Shown piece after piece: positions 34,097-45,363 of a DNA stretch of 64,000 bases (within the stretch, counting starts at the first letter, position 1; every line of letters starts with the position of its first letter). The position numbers and the translations under genes are program-made. The notes under the pieces are model-generated. The model saw only the letters and a list, made by a program, of their open reading frames with translations. It was not told the origin of the DNA and searched no databases. This DNA is from Ptychodera flava (Eukaryota; Hemichordata; Enteropneusta; Ptychoderidae): contig NC_091929.1 in assembly GCF_041260155.1 (NCBI RefSeq), positions 49,987,389 to 50,051,388 of the forward strand, given 5' to 3'.

Positions 34097-35010
34097 ACTT
34101 CAGGGTGTATTGCCAAAAATTCAACACATCAAATATAAAGCAGATTGGCGCAGCAATCTTTCGTCTCGGCCAGCCGATGCCTCAACACTTTACCTGTTCG
34201 AGCCTGCCTGTTCCTAAGATCACATTTCGTTTCGAGATACAGTTAGACTTTTTGAAACTAGGAGCAAAATAATAAAACTCACGACGTGTAATTGATCGTT
34301 TATTTTAAGGAGTACAGTAAATGAAAATCGTACATAGAAAACATCGGACGGACACCATCCCACTGAACAGAATTTTACCTTGACCTCATGCACTGACACC
34401 TTTGACCTATTGCGTAAATTGACCAATCACAGCCAGCGGAACTTCAGGGACTTTCCTTCACTCATTGTCTGACCTTTGTGGCCATGCTATGGGGAGCTAG
34501 CTGCTGCTGAGGAACGTACTTGTTGTACAAAGTTTCGTGGTGATTATCTATTCACGAAATACAAAGATTTATTGCTATCGTATTGTTTAGTAAAAGAAGG
34601 TATGGCAAAAATACGTTATATTTCAAGACTTGTGGATCTCCATTAATTTATACTTGTACAGATTTGACTGCCAGTATCTACACAGCATGGTCATGAGTCG
34701 ATATCACAAAGTATGAGTTGTCTGTAGCGTGAATCAAAAAATCATTGGCATAAAAATTTGCATAACATCGCATAAATTAGCATAAATTAACTTCATCGTT
34801 CGATTTTGCGGTGACATCCGTTTATTAGACCCCCCATATCTTTTTCGTCATCTTTGGTTCTGAAAAGGGGGTCTTAGAATCGGAGGAATACAGTACTTAA
34901 ATGTAATGTACTGGAGACAGTGAAATATGTTTAATGTATTTATTCAGAATATAAAATGGAAAAAATACAGAATTAGAAATATTGTATACTGTGATACAAC
35001 CATTAACTAA

Positions 35011-36235
35011 ACAAGTCATTGAAAATGACAGTCCCCACTTGTAATAGGAGTATTAGTCTTGATGGGGCAGGGAAATGTGGTCATTAAGAAGTATCACTGG
35101 AGTGTATATGTTGAGATCTATGGGCAAATAGGTCTATGTCGTTGTTCCCAATTTGAAACACATGAGGCATGTCTAAGTTATGGTTCTAAATCGGGAAAAA
35201 AGATCAGACCTCTAGCAGTATTGGCCAGCCAAGAAATACATATGCGCATAATAAATGAGGTACAAGATGTGACATCTTAAGGTCTAATATCCTATCAAAT
35301 TGGAGGGTATAGAACTTGTGGTTACTGAGATATGCATATATATGTATAATCAAGGTCAAAGGTCATTGAGGTTACATGACATTTTGAAAAAAAAATTATA
35401 TTGCTAATTAATCCCTATATGCCAAAAAATCAGACCTCTAGCTCTATTCACTTGCCCAGAATTAGATGTGTGCAAAATTAATGAGGTAAAGCATGTGTTG
35501 TCATAAGGTCTCCCATCCTACTAAATACAAAGGACATAGCACTTTTAGTTACTTATTTATTGACATAAACATATATTTTAGGTAAAAGGTCATCAAGGTC
35601 ACATGACATTTGGTCAAAAAATTTCTCTCCTATAGTTATCCCTATATACCAAAAATCAGACATCCAGCTGTCTTGGCTTGCTCAGAATGAGATATGTGCA
35701 TAATTAATGAGCTACAATATGTGGCATCATAAGGTGTCCAATCATACCAGATATGAAGGGTGTAGCACTTGTGGTTACTGAGTTATGGACAAATATGTAT
35801 ATTTGAGGTCAAAGGTCACCGAGGTCACATTACATTTGTCAAAAAAAATTCTCTCCTATAGTTATCCCTATATATCAAAAATCAGACCTCAGGCTCTATT
35901 GGCTTGCTCAAAATTAGATATGCACATAATTAATGAGGTACAATGTGTGGCATCATAAGGTGTCCCATCATACTATACATGAAGGGTGTAGCACTTGTGG
36001 TTACTGAGTTATGGACAAATATGTATATTTGAGGTCAAAGGTCACCAAAGTCATGTCACATTTTGTCAAAAAAATTGTATTGCTAGGTTATCCCTATATA
36101 CCAAATATAATTATCAAAACAAACCACCAATTGTATGAAACATGGGCCTAAATACAGACAGACTGACATTCACAGACTGGCACAGAGTGATGACATTGAC
36201 CCCAAGTGTGCCTTGGCCCATGGAGAGTGATAAAG
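35011..36235. mobile_element. Modular element with four 225-bp DR1 units
   Basis: Starts ACAAGTCATTGAAAATGACA then GTCCCCACTTG, nearly as at 37861. It holds four tandem units; three carry intact GGTCAAAGGTCA (near 35353, 35808, 36032) and one the degraded GGTAAAAGGTCA (35581). The right end lacks the usual hairpin and TAAAAA tail and fades near GGAGAGTGATAAAG, so the boundary is approximate. Confidence 0.65.
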
Positions 36236-37172
36236 ATATAACAAAAAGCTGAATGTAATGATAAAATAGTTAAGTATAGGCCTACAGACACTGAGGGTGA
36301 ATATGTTACAGCAATTTGATTAGTTTCTTTTCATTTTCTACTTCTGTGATAATTTTTAAGACAATCAAACTGCAAGGCAGTTTTAATATTTAATTGACAT
36401 AATTTAATATTTAATTATTTTATATAATTTAATGACATACATGTTATCTTTTACAAGCACACAGCAAACTGTTCTTGATTTTTCATTTACAATATTTGAC
36501 ATAGACTGAAATACATAACATGCAACCAATATTTACATTTTGCCCATGCACCAGATACATGGAGAGATTTCAACATGCAATCATTAACTCAGAAACCCTA
36601 TAGGGAAAAGTAAACATTGTTTTCTTCCAGAACAGCTGGTATATCCACATCTGGAGCAACTTACAAACTTAACCAATTACACAAGGATGATGACACAAGA
36701 GATAAAGTTAAACTGTGGTGAACTTGACTATTCCTTTCAAATCCTTGCCTAACTTGATTGACATCTTAAACTAAAATACACTGCATGTTTAATGGCATAC
36801 AAAAATACATCAGGGGTGTACCATTTGATAAAAGGGGGTTGTCTCGAAGATTGATGAGGAACATCTTTTTTATCCGATACACTGTACATTCTTTTTTTCC
36901 CACTATCCCACCTTTTCTTTTTGACAAACCTTCTGTGGCTGATTTTTTTATTGACATTTGTTTGGATTTTTTTCAAAATCTGCCAGGACCCCCCCCCCCC
37001 CCCCCCCCTCCATCACTCTTTAACATTGAAAAAAAACTTTGAATATATTTTTTGGAAACCAAACCTGCTGAAATCACCTCAGCTATGTTTTCTCATTATT
37101 TTTACCGCATTTCAACACCAAATACAGTTTACCATTTCAAATGCTTACTAGATCACAACATTATCTTAAACA
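36236..37172. other. AT-rich spacer with a poly-C tract
   Basis: I see no gene. A 20-base C run lies at 36989-37008. The open frames at 36749-37151 overlap on both strands and have no domain. Confidence 0.5.
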
Positions 37173-38129
37173 TAGGGCCAATGTCCCTGAAGCTACTATA
37201 GACATGGATACAAAATTAAGTATTTCCTGACTGTATGAAATCATCTCACTAAGGTCATCCTAGGGACCTGTTAACCAAATATTAAAGCTGTCTGACCAGC
37301 GGTTTTGAAAAAAACAAGCGACCCAATAGTCGACAGAGCTCTGCTGTATTATGTAGAGAGCAACTTTTTGTGACATATGTATTGATGAAGATGGTTGAGA
37401 TCTTTGATAGCTCATTTCAGGATGGCCTGACCTAAAATGGCAACATTAGCTGCAAAAATACAAAATTGATGATTTCATCATAATTATGTATAAAAATGTA
37501 CACAAAATATCAAAGCTATCACATGAGTAACTTTTGAGAAACAAATATTTTGACCAAAAATGGCAAAAATTGACTCAAAAATACAAAAATTGAAGATTTC
37601 ATCAAATTTCACTATATCACACTGGGAGAACCCCCAGGAACCTGTATACCAAATATCAAAGGCATCAGACAAGTAGTTTTTGAGAAACACATTTTTTGAC
37701 CAAAAATTGCACCAAAAATACAAAATTGCAGATTTCATCATATATTCTATATATCATATTTAGTTTATCTGTAGAAACCTGTATACCAAATATCAAAACT
37801 GTCAGACGAGCGGTTTTGATGAAATAAATTTTTGACCAAAAATGACAAAAAAATTCCTTAACAAGTCATTGACAATGACATAGTCCCCACTTGTAATAGG
37901 AGTATTAGTCTTGATGGGGCAGGGAAATGTGGTCAATAACAAGTATGACTGGAGTGTATATGTTCAGATGAATGAGCACATAGGACTATGTCATTGTTCC
38001 AAATTTGAAACAAGAGGCATGTCTAATTTATGGTTCTATATCGGGAAAAAAGATCAGACCTCTAGCTGTATTGGCCAGCCAAGAAATACATATGCGCATA
38101 ATAAATGAGGTACAAGATGTTACATCTTA

Positions 38130-40880
38130 AGGTCTATTATCCTATCAAAATTGAAGCGTAAAGAACTTGTGGTTACTGAGTTATGCATATATATGCATAA
38201 TCAAGGTCAAAGGTCATCAAGGTCACGTGACATTTTGAAAAAAAAATTGTATTGCTAATTAATCCATATATGCCAAAATTCAGACCTCAAGCTCTATTGG
38301 CTTGCCCACAATTATATATGTACATAATTAATGAGGTAAAGCATGTGTTGTCATAAGGTCTCCCATCCTACTAAATGTAAAGGACATAGCACTTGTGATT
38401 ACTTATTTTTTGACATAATCGTGTATTTTAGGTAAAAGGTTATCGAGGTCACATGACATTTTGTCAAACAATGTCTATCCTTTAGTCTATCCCTAAATAC
38501 CAAAAATCATACATCTAGCTCTATTGGCTCGCTCAAAATTAGATATCCACATAATTAATGAGGTACAATATGTGGCGTCATAAGGTGTCCCATCATACCA
38601 AATATGAAGGGTGTAGCACTTGTGGTTCCTGAGTTATGGACAATTATGTATATATGAGGTCAAAGGTCACTGAGGTCACGTGACATTTTGTAAAAAATAT
38701 TGTCTTGATAAGTTATCCCTATATACCATAAATCAGACATCTAGCTCTATTGGCTCGCTCAAAATTAGATATGCACATAATTAATGAGGTACAATATGTG
38801 GCGTCATAAGGTGTCCCATCATAACATATATGAAGGGTGTAGCACTTGTGGCTACTGAGTTATGCACGAATATGTATATTTGAGGTCAAAGGTCACTGAG
38901 GTCACATGACATTTTTATAAAAATTGTATTGCTAAGTTATCCCTATATACCAAAAATCAGACCTCTAGGTCTATTGGCTCGCTCAAAATTAGATATATGC
39001 ATAATTAATGAGGTACAATATGTGGCTTCATAAGGTGTCCCATCATACCAAATATGAAGGAGGTAGCATTTGTGGTTACTGAGTTACGGACAAATATGTA
39101 TATTTGAGGTCAAAGGTCATTGAGGTCACGTGACATCTTGTCAAAGAAATTGTAGTGCTAAGTTATCCCTATATACCAAAAATCAGACCTCTAGCTCTAT
39201 TGGCTCGCTCAAAATTAGATAGGTGCATAATTAATGAGGTACAATATGTGGCGTCATGTCCCATCATACAAAATATGAAGAGTGTAGCACTTGTGGTTAC
39301 TGAGTTACTGACAAATATATATATTTGAGGTCAAAGGTCATTGAGGTCACGTGACATTTTGTCAAAAAAATTGTATTGCTAAGTTATCCCTACATACCAA
39401 AAATCAGACCTTTGGCTCTATTGGCATGCTCAAAATTAGATATGCACATAATTAATGAGGTACAATATGTGGCGTCATAAGGTGTCCCATCATACCAACT
39501 ATGAAGGGTGTAGCATTTGTGGTTACTGTGTTATGGACAAATATGTATATTTGAGGTCAAAGGTCACTAAGGTCACGTGACACTTTGTCAAAAAAATTGT
39601 ATTGCTAAGTTATCCCTATATACCAAAAATCAGACCTCTAGGTCTATTGGCTCGCTCAAAATTAGATATGCGTGTAATTAATGAGGTACAATATGTGGCA
39701 TCATAAGGTGTCCCATAATACCATATATGAAGGGTGTAGCACTTGTGGTTACTGAGTTATGGACAAATATGTATATTTGAGGTCAAAGGTCATTGAGGTC
39801 ACGTGACATTTGTAAAAAAAATTGTATTGCTAAGTTATCCCTATATACCAAAAATCAGACCTCTAGCTCTATTGGCTCGCTCAAAATTAGATAGGTGCAT
39901 AATTAATGAGGTACAATATGTGGCGTCATATCCCATCATACCAAATATGAAGAGTGTAGCACTTGTGGTTACTGAGTTATTGCACAAATATGTATATTTG
40001 AGGTCAAAGGTCATTGAGGTCACGTGACATTTTGTAAAAAAAATTGTATTGCTAAGTTATCCCTACATACCAAAAATCAGACCTCTGGCTCTATTGGCTC
40101 ACTCAAAATTAGATAAGCACATTTTGTGGTAACTGAGTTACTGAGTTACGGACAAATATGTATATTTGAGGTCAAAGGTCATTGAGGTCACGTGACATCT
40201 TGTCAAAGAAATTGTATTGCTAAGTTATCCCTATATACCAAAAATCAGACCTCTAGCTCTATTGGCTCGCTCAAAATTAGATAGGTGCATAATTAATGAG
40301 GTACAATATGTGGCGTCATGTCCCATCATACAAAATATGAAGAGTGTAGCACTTGTGGTTACTGAGTTATGGACAAATATATATATTTGAGGTCAAAGGT
40401 CATTGAGGTCACGTGACATTTTGTCAAAAAAATTGTATTGCTAAGTTATCCCTACATACCAAAAATCAGACCTTTGGCTCTATTGGCATGCTCAAAATTA
40501 GATATGCACATAATTAATGAGGTACAATATGTGGCGTCATAAGGTGTCCCATCATACCAACTATGAAGGGTGTAGCATTTGTGGTTACTGTGTTATGGAC
40601 AAATATGTATATTTGAGGTCAAAGGTCACCAAGGTCACATGACACTTTGTCAAAAAATTGTAGTGCTAAGTTATCCATATATACCAAAAATCAGACCTCT
40701 AAGTCTATTGGCTTGTTGCTCAAAATTAGATAGGTGCATAATTAATGTGAGGTACAATATGTGGCGTCATAGGGTGTCCCATCATACCATATACGAAAGG
40801 TTTAGCACTTGTGGTTACTGAGTTATGGACAAATATGTATATTCAAGGTCAAAGGTCACCAAGGTCACGTGACATTTTGT
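38130..40880. repeat. Thirteen tandem 225-bp units with DR1 and E-box motifs
   Basis: Unit anchors (GGTCAAAGGTCA or its variant) fall near 38203, 38430, 38656, 38881, 39107, 39327, 39553, 39778, 40001, 40168, 40389, 40616 and 40845. Spacing is mostly 220-229 bp, with one unit of 167 bp. Twelve keep AGGTCAAAGGTCA. Ten carry GTCACGTGAC about 6 bp downstream. Other fixed parts are TAAGTTATCCCTATATACCA, CATAATTAATGAGGTACAAT and GAAGGGTGTAGCACTTGTGG. The block around 39080-39600 is nearly identical to 40141-40660, which indicates a recent about 1.06-kb duplication. Confidence 0.9.
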
Positions 40881-41039
40881 CAAAGTGTCTGAGATATCTG
40901 CGTGAACGGATGGACTCACGGATGGACATGACCCAATCTATAAGCCCCCTGGACTTTATCTGTGGGCACTAAAAACTGTGTCACTGCATCCTTTTTGCAA
41001 TATGAATACGATGAGAAACTAAATTTTTATTTTTCTTGG

Positions 41040-41195
41040 CCATATACATGGGAGTCTATGGACTGCCTTATACATGGTGTCTATGGACTGCCTTATACAT
41101 GGGAGTCTATGGACTGCCTTATACATGGGAGTCTATGGACTGCCTTATACATGGGAGTCTATGGAGACTGCCTTATACATGGGAGTCTATGGAGG
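41040..41195. repeat. 26-bp tandem repeat
   Basis: TATACATGGGAGTCTATGGA then CTGCCT repeats about six times with small variants (one GGTGTC, one GGAGACTG). It translates to repetitive frames on the plus strand that are not genes. Confidence 0.92.
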
Positions 41196-41342
41196 TGAAA
41201 ACTAAAAAGTCCTCTAACACGGCCAAATTTGATCGCATTGTGAAACAAATCGACGTGCATCTGTATGAGGTAGGTTACTATCCTTGTACCAAGTTTGAAC
41301 GAAATCGCTCCAGGCGTCTCTGAGATATCTGGGTGAACGGAC

Positions 41343-41390
41343 GGACGCACGCACGCACGCACGCACGCACGCACACACGCACGCACGGAC
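41343..41390. repeat. (CGCA)n microsatellite
   Basis: About eleven GCAC/CGCA units with one ACAC interruption, in the slot just before a GGGGACTAAAAA tail hairpin. It causes Val-Arg-Ala-Cys frames on the minus strand. Confidence 0.92.
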
Positions 41391-42310
41391 GCACGGACAT
41401 GACCAAACCTATAAGTCCCCCCGGACGGTGTCCGTGGGGACTAAAAATACAGATTTGCATATTTCATCACAATTTGAACAAATCCAAATTGGGTTATCCC
41501 TAGGGACCTGTATACCAAATATCAAAGCTGTCAGACGAGCGGTTTTGATGAAATAAATTTTTGACCAAAAATGACAAAAAAATTCCTTAAAAATACAGAT
41601 TTGCATATTTCATCACAATTTGAACAAATCCAATTTGGGTTATCCCTAGGGACCTGTATACCAAATATCAAAGCTGTCTGACCAGCGGTTCATGAAGAAG
41701 AAGATTTTTTACCAAAAACGCCTTTTTTGGCACTAATTTGTATATTTTCAACAATATCAAAAAATCAAAAAAAGCACAATTATTTCAGGTCAGCCCAAAG
41801 TACTTACATGCTAATTTTTCATGTAATCTCCTCAGTGGTTATTGAGATTTTCAATTTTGACTGTTTTTACATTTTTTCACTTAATTTGCATATTTTTGGC
41901 AATGACAACTTCATTTGAACAAAATCTCATCTACAGCCCATCATCCATGTACACACCAAATATCAAGATGAAATGTGCAGCGGTTTTGGAGTTTTTGATG
42001 TTGACGGACAGACATACAGACATACAGACATACATACATACAGACATTTCCCTAGCCTATAGCTTCCATTGCCATATATACATATGGCTATGGGAGCTAA
42101 AAAAATTAGTTTCTCAAAATCATATTTTTCATCTACACAACAAATATCAAATCAGTAAGTACTGCGGTTCTCAAGATATTTGAGTGGACGGACGCCTCAC
42201 AAACGGACATACATACATACATACATACATACATACATACATACAGACTGACGCCGGACGGATACCCATCCCAATAGCTTCTATAGACTATAGTCTATAG
42301 TAGCTAAAAA

Positions 42311-43206
42311 TCAATATGCATATGTATAACATATAGAGTAATCTATGTACCAAGTTTGAATGGAATCGCTCCAAGCATCACTGAGAAATTTGCGTGAACA
42401 TACGCACCTACATCAAATACAGGAAACAAAATGGCTGTCAGACAGCCATTTTGAATCGGATCGTAAAACAAATTGACTTGCATATGTATGGCATAGGTGA
42501 TAATCCTTGTACCAAGTTTGAATCAAATCGCTCCAGGCGTCTTTGAGATATCTGCGTGAACGGACGGATGGACGGAAGCACGCACAAACACACACACGCA
42601 CGGACATGATCAAACCTATAAGTCCCCCCGGACGGTCTCCATGGGGACTAAAAATGATTTTTTGGCAAAAAATAGGAAAAATTGCCTCAAAAAAAAATAT
42701 GAAAATTTCAACACAATTTGCATAAATCTGACAGAGGTCAACCCTAGGATCAAACATACCATGTTTCAAAGGAATGGGACGAGCAGTTTCAGAGAAGAAT
42801 TTTTGATTTTAATTGGAAAAATTTGCCCGCAAATTAAAAATACACTTACCGAGGGGTATGAAAATTTCACCATAATTTGAACAAATATAACTGGAGTCAC
42901 CTTAAAGTTACTGCATACCAAGTTTCAACCAAATCTAGCCTGCAGTTACAAAGTTTTAGCATTTTGGAGGATTTCAAGGTTTTCATTTGTATATTTTTGA
43001 CACTGACATGTTCATTTACACAAATTCACATCTCCATCCCTTGGTGTACTTGTAAATCAAATACCAGATGGTACTCAAGCTGCGGTTTTGGAGTTTTTGA
43101 TGTGTACCTATGTACTGTGAATCTGTGCAATAGACATGCATACATACATACTGACGCCGTAAGCTCTCTTTCATATATACCGGGTATACCAATTGTGAGC
43201 TAAAAA
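42311..43206. repeat. Two further modular-element tails in series
   Basis: Two truncated modular elements follow end to end. One ends GTCCCCCCGGACGGTCTCCA then TGGGGACTAAAAA near 42653. The other ends in a TATACCGGGTATACC hairpin then GTGAGCTAAAAAA near 43206, preceded by a short CATA run. Neither has a recognisable start. Confidence 0.65.
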
Positions 43207-43322
43207 ATTGTGGTGAAATTTTAATACAAATTTGTATTCTTGGCCAATTTTTCCAGTTTTTGGTCAAAAAATCTTCTCTGAAACACAATTCCATTCTAAT
43301 TGCCTTTCACTTGTGCACATTC

Positions 43323-43674
43323 TAAGTTTGTATGCACCTCAAAAGTGAAAGACTTAAACTTTTGCTCTAACTTTCCTCAAGGAATCTTTCAATCATTCTC
43401 TTTCAAAATCAAGAATAAAAATTGGGGGGTCACTGTGCAAATTTTGGTACTAGAGAAACAAATTACCCATATTAGAAATTCAAAATGGCCGCCATCCCTG
43501 TATAGGATAACTCTATAGATAAAAATAACAAATTTCGAATTTCGAAAAACTAAGCCGATAAAAATTTTCTTTCACCAAGAGCTTTAAACTGAACCCCTAC
43601 ATGTGGTATATCAGAAGAGAATTGAAAAAGTTTGAGAGTCCGAATTTGCGTCCCCAAGGTGCGTACTACCTTAA
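43323..43674. mobile_element. Second copy of the 24.5-kb TTAA MITE
   Basis: Nearly collinear with 24507-24866 (AAGTGAAAGACTTAAACTTT, AATTCAAAATGGCCGCCATC, CACCAAGAGCTTTAAA, ATGTGGTATATCAGAAGAGA). The left TIR has decayed to TAAGTTTGTATGCACCTC; the right end keeps GTGCGTACTACCTTAA. It lies just downstream of the zinc-finger gene. Confidence 0.82.
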
Positions 43675-43699
43675 CATGTTGGAATTGAATGCATAAATG

Positions 43700-43840
43700 T
43701 TTCAGAATATTTTTTGCATCTAAATGGGTTTTTTTTGGCATGTGTGCACTCCAACATATTGTCCTTCAAATGGCTTCTGAGTTCAAATGTTTTACCACAT
43801 TCTTTACATTCAAATGGTCTTCCAGTTTCATGTGTTTCTT
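43700..43840 (-). pseudogene. Frameshifted last finger of the zinc-finger array
   Basis: After KKHMK the open frame leaves the finger pattern (LEDHLNVKNVVKH) and stops. In the next frame the same DNA reads TGRPFECKECGKTFELRSHL, then a weak NPFRCKKYSETFMH finger-like tail. A small deletion within the linker (about 8 bp by comparison with sister linkers) explains this. The array was therefore longer before the deletion. Confidence 0.75.
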
Positions 43841-45363
43841 AAGTGTGGATTTACACTTAAATGTTTTACTACATTCTTTGCATTCAAATGGTCTTTCAGC
43901 TGAGTGGGTTTTCATGTGACTCCTCCATGAGGATTTATGCTTAAATGTTTTACCACATTCTTTGCATTCAAATGGCCTTTCAGCTGAGTGGGTTTTCATG
44001 TGACTCCTTAAACTGTTGTCAGTTCTGTATGTGTTACCACATTCTTTGCACTCAAACGGTCTTTCACCTGTGTGGACTCTGATATGTACGTCTAGACTGC
44101 TTTGCCGTGTAAATGTTTTACCACATTCTTTGCATAGCCATTCACCGAAGTGGGTTTCCATGTGGCACTTCATAATGTGTTCACCTTTAAATTTTTTACC
44201 ACATTCTTTGCAAGTAAATGGAGTTCCAACTGTGTGGGTTGTGGTATGTCTGGTCAGTGAAATTAGATGTTTAAATGTTTTACCACACTCTTTGCATTCC
44301 AAGGGTCTCTCAGCTGAGTGGATTCTCATGTGACTCTTCAAGATCTCTTGAATTCTGAATGTTTTACCACATTCTTTGCATTCAAATGGCCTTTCACCTG
44401 TATGGACTCTCATATGATTCTTCAATAAGTATTGACGTTTAAATGTTTTACCACATTCTTTGCATTCAAATGGCCTTTCACCTGTATGGACTCTCACGTG
44501 ATCCCTCCATGAGGATTTATTCTTAAATGTTTTACCACATTCTTTGCATTCAAATGGTCTCTCATCAGTGTGGACTCTCATGTGACTCTTCAATAAGTAT
44601 TGATGTTTAAATGTTTTACCACACTCTTTGCATTCAAAGGGTCTCTCAGCTGAGTGAATTCTCATGTGACTCTTCAAGATCTCTTGAAGTCGGAATGTTT
44701 TACCACATTCTTTGCATTCAAATGGCCTTTCACCTGTATGGACTCTCATAATATGATTCTTCAACACGGATTGACGTTTAAATGTTTTACCACATTCTTT
44801 GCATTCAAATGGCCTTTCACCTGTATGGACTCTCACGTGATCCCTCCATGAGGATTTATTCTTAAATGTTTTACCACATTCTTTGCATTCAAATGGTCTC
44901 TCACCAGTGTGGACTCTCATATGACGTTTCAATAAGTATTGATGTTTAAATGTTTTACCACATTCTTTGCATTCAAATGGTCTCTCACCAGTGTGGACTC
45001 TCATATGACGTTTCAATAAGTATTGATGTTTAAATGTTTTACCACATTCTTTGCATTCAAATGGTCTCTCACCAGTGTGGACTCTGATATGATTCTTCAA
45101 TAAGTATTGATGTTTAAATGTTTTACCACATTCTTTGCATTCAATTTGTTTGTCACCTGTGTTGGCTCTTAAGTGATTCTTCAGGTGATTTGATATGATT
45201 AATGTTTTTCCACATACTTTGCGGGAGTCTATTGTCTTTGAATGCAGCTCTACCGGTACTCTCGAAGGGTCATGCTCCTTATCTCCAGGGCTGTTGTCAT
45301 GTGATGAACAGTGAACTTTAATACAGCCATCTTCAATCAGGGTGTGTATAATAAATGACACAG
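43766..45363 (-). CDS. Zinc-finger exon 3, finger array
   Basis: The acceptor CTTTTCTCCCTGCAG ends at 45364, so the open frame that continues upstream to 45409 (MVFSCLILIT...) is intron read-through. The exon codes AVSFIIHTLIEDGCIKVHC and then the whole finger array. One finger has an extra residue between the zinc His pair (HIMRVH), still within the C2H2 range. Helix residues vary little between copies, unlike strongly diversified zinc-finger clusters. Confidence 0.87.

Larger units (their letters stand above)
30377..34895. mobile_element. 4.5-kb TIR transposon, long form
   Basis: Ends TACCGTATTCCTCCGATTCT (left) and the inverse TACTGTATTCCTCCGATTCT (right), with TIR extending into AAGACCCC. 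Left 430 bp and right 110 bp are collinear with the 548-bp element in SULT intron 1. The interior carries a HIRAN-like minus-strand frame (31226-31408), an approximately 80-bp duplication (31730-31875) and a nested modular element (32384-34096). A short acidic plus-strand frame, CNDDDIDFDWFDLDEEG, lies near 31930-32018. No DDE or tyrosine-recombinase transposase is recognisable, so it is either non-autonomous or too decayed. Confidence 0.75.
37861..41441. mobile_element. 3.6-kb nested GTCCCC-type element with DR1 array
   Basis: Starts ACAAGTCATTGACAATGACA then TAGTCCCCACTTG and ends GTCCCCCCGGACGGTGTCCG then TGGGGAC, so AGTCCCCAC is inverted at the end. TA stands at both junctions with the host element, suggesting a 2-bp target duplication. 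The interior contains thirteen 225-bp units (38130-40880), a first tail-like segment near 40976, a 26-bp repeat (41040-41195) and a CGCA microsatellite (41343-41390). Confidence 0.7.
37173..42310. mobile_element. Modular element copy 2, split by nested insertions
   Basis: The start TAGGGCCAATGTCCCTGAAG is the same as at 26511, and the tail CTATAGTCTATAGTAGCTAA at 42310 is the same as at 27558. Between them the sequence is collinear with copy 1 except for an insert of about 3.6 kb (37861-41441) and one of about 325 bp (around 41777-42102). Removing both leaves about 1.2 kb, close to copy 1. The insertion points are clean: TTCCTTA stops at 37860 and AAAATACAGATTTGC resumes after 41441. Confidence 0.7.

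Noticed and set aside
37484..37741. Minus-strand repetitive frame that recurs in sister elements
   Set aside because: It follows the tandem unit and loses its frame between units; no conserved start or domain.
38130..40880. Possible CRISPR array
   Set aside because: Units are about 225 bp, similar across their whole length, with no spacer-repeat alternation, in an animal genome.
41159..41460. Val-Arg-Ala-Cys-rich minus-strand frames
   Set aside because: They are translations of the CGCA microsatellite and the tail hairpin.
26511..43206. Helitron identity for the hairpin plus CTAAAAA tails
   Set aside because: Starts are not TC, starts and ends are mutually inverted, and the best-resolved insertion shows TA and not an A/T split.
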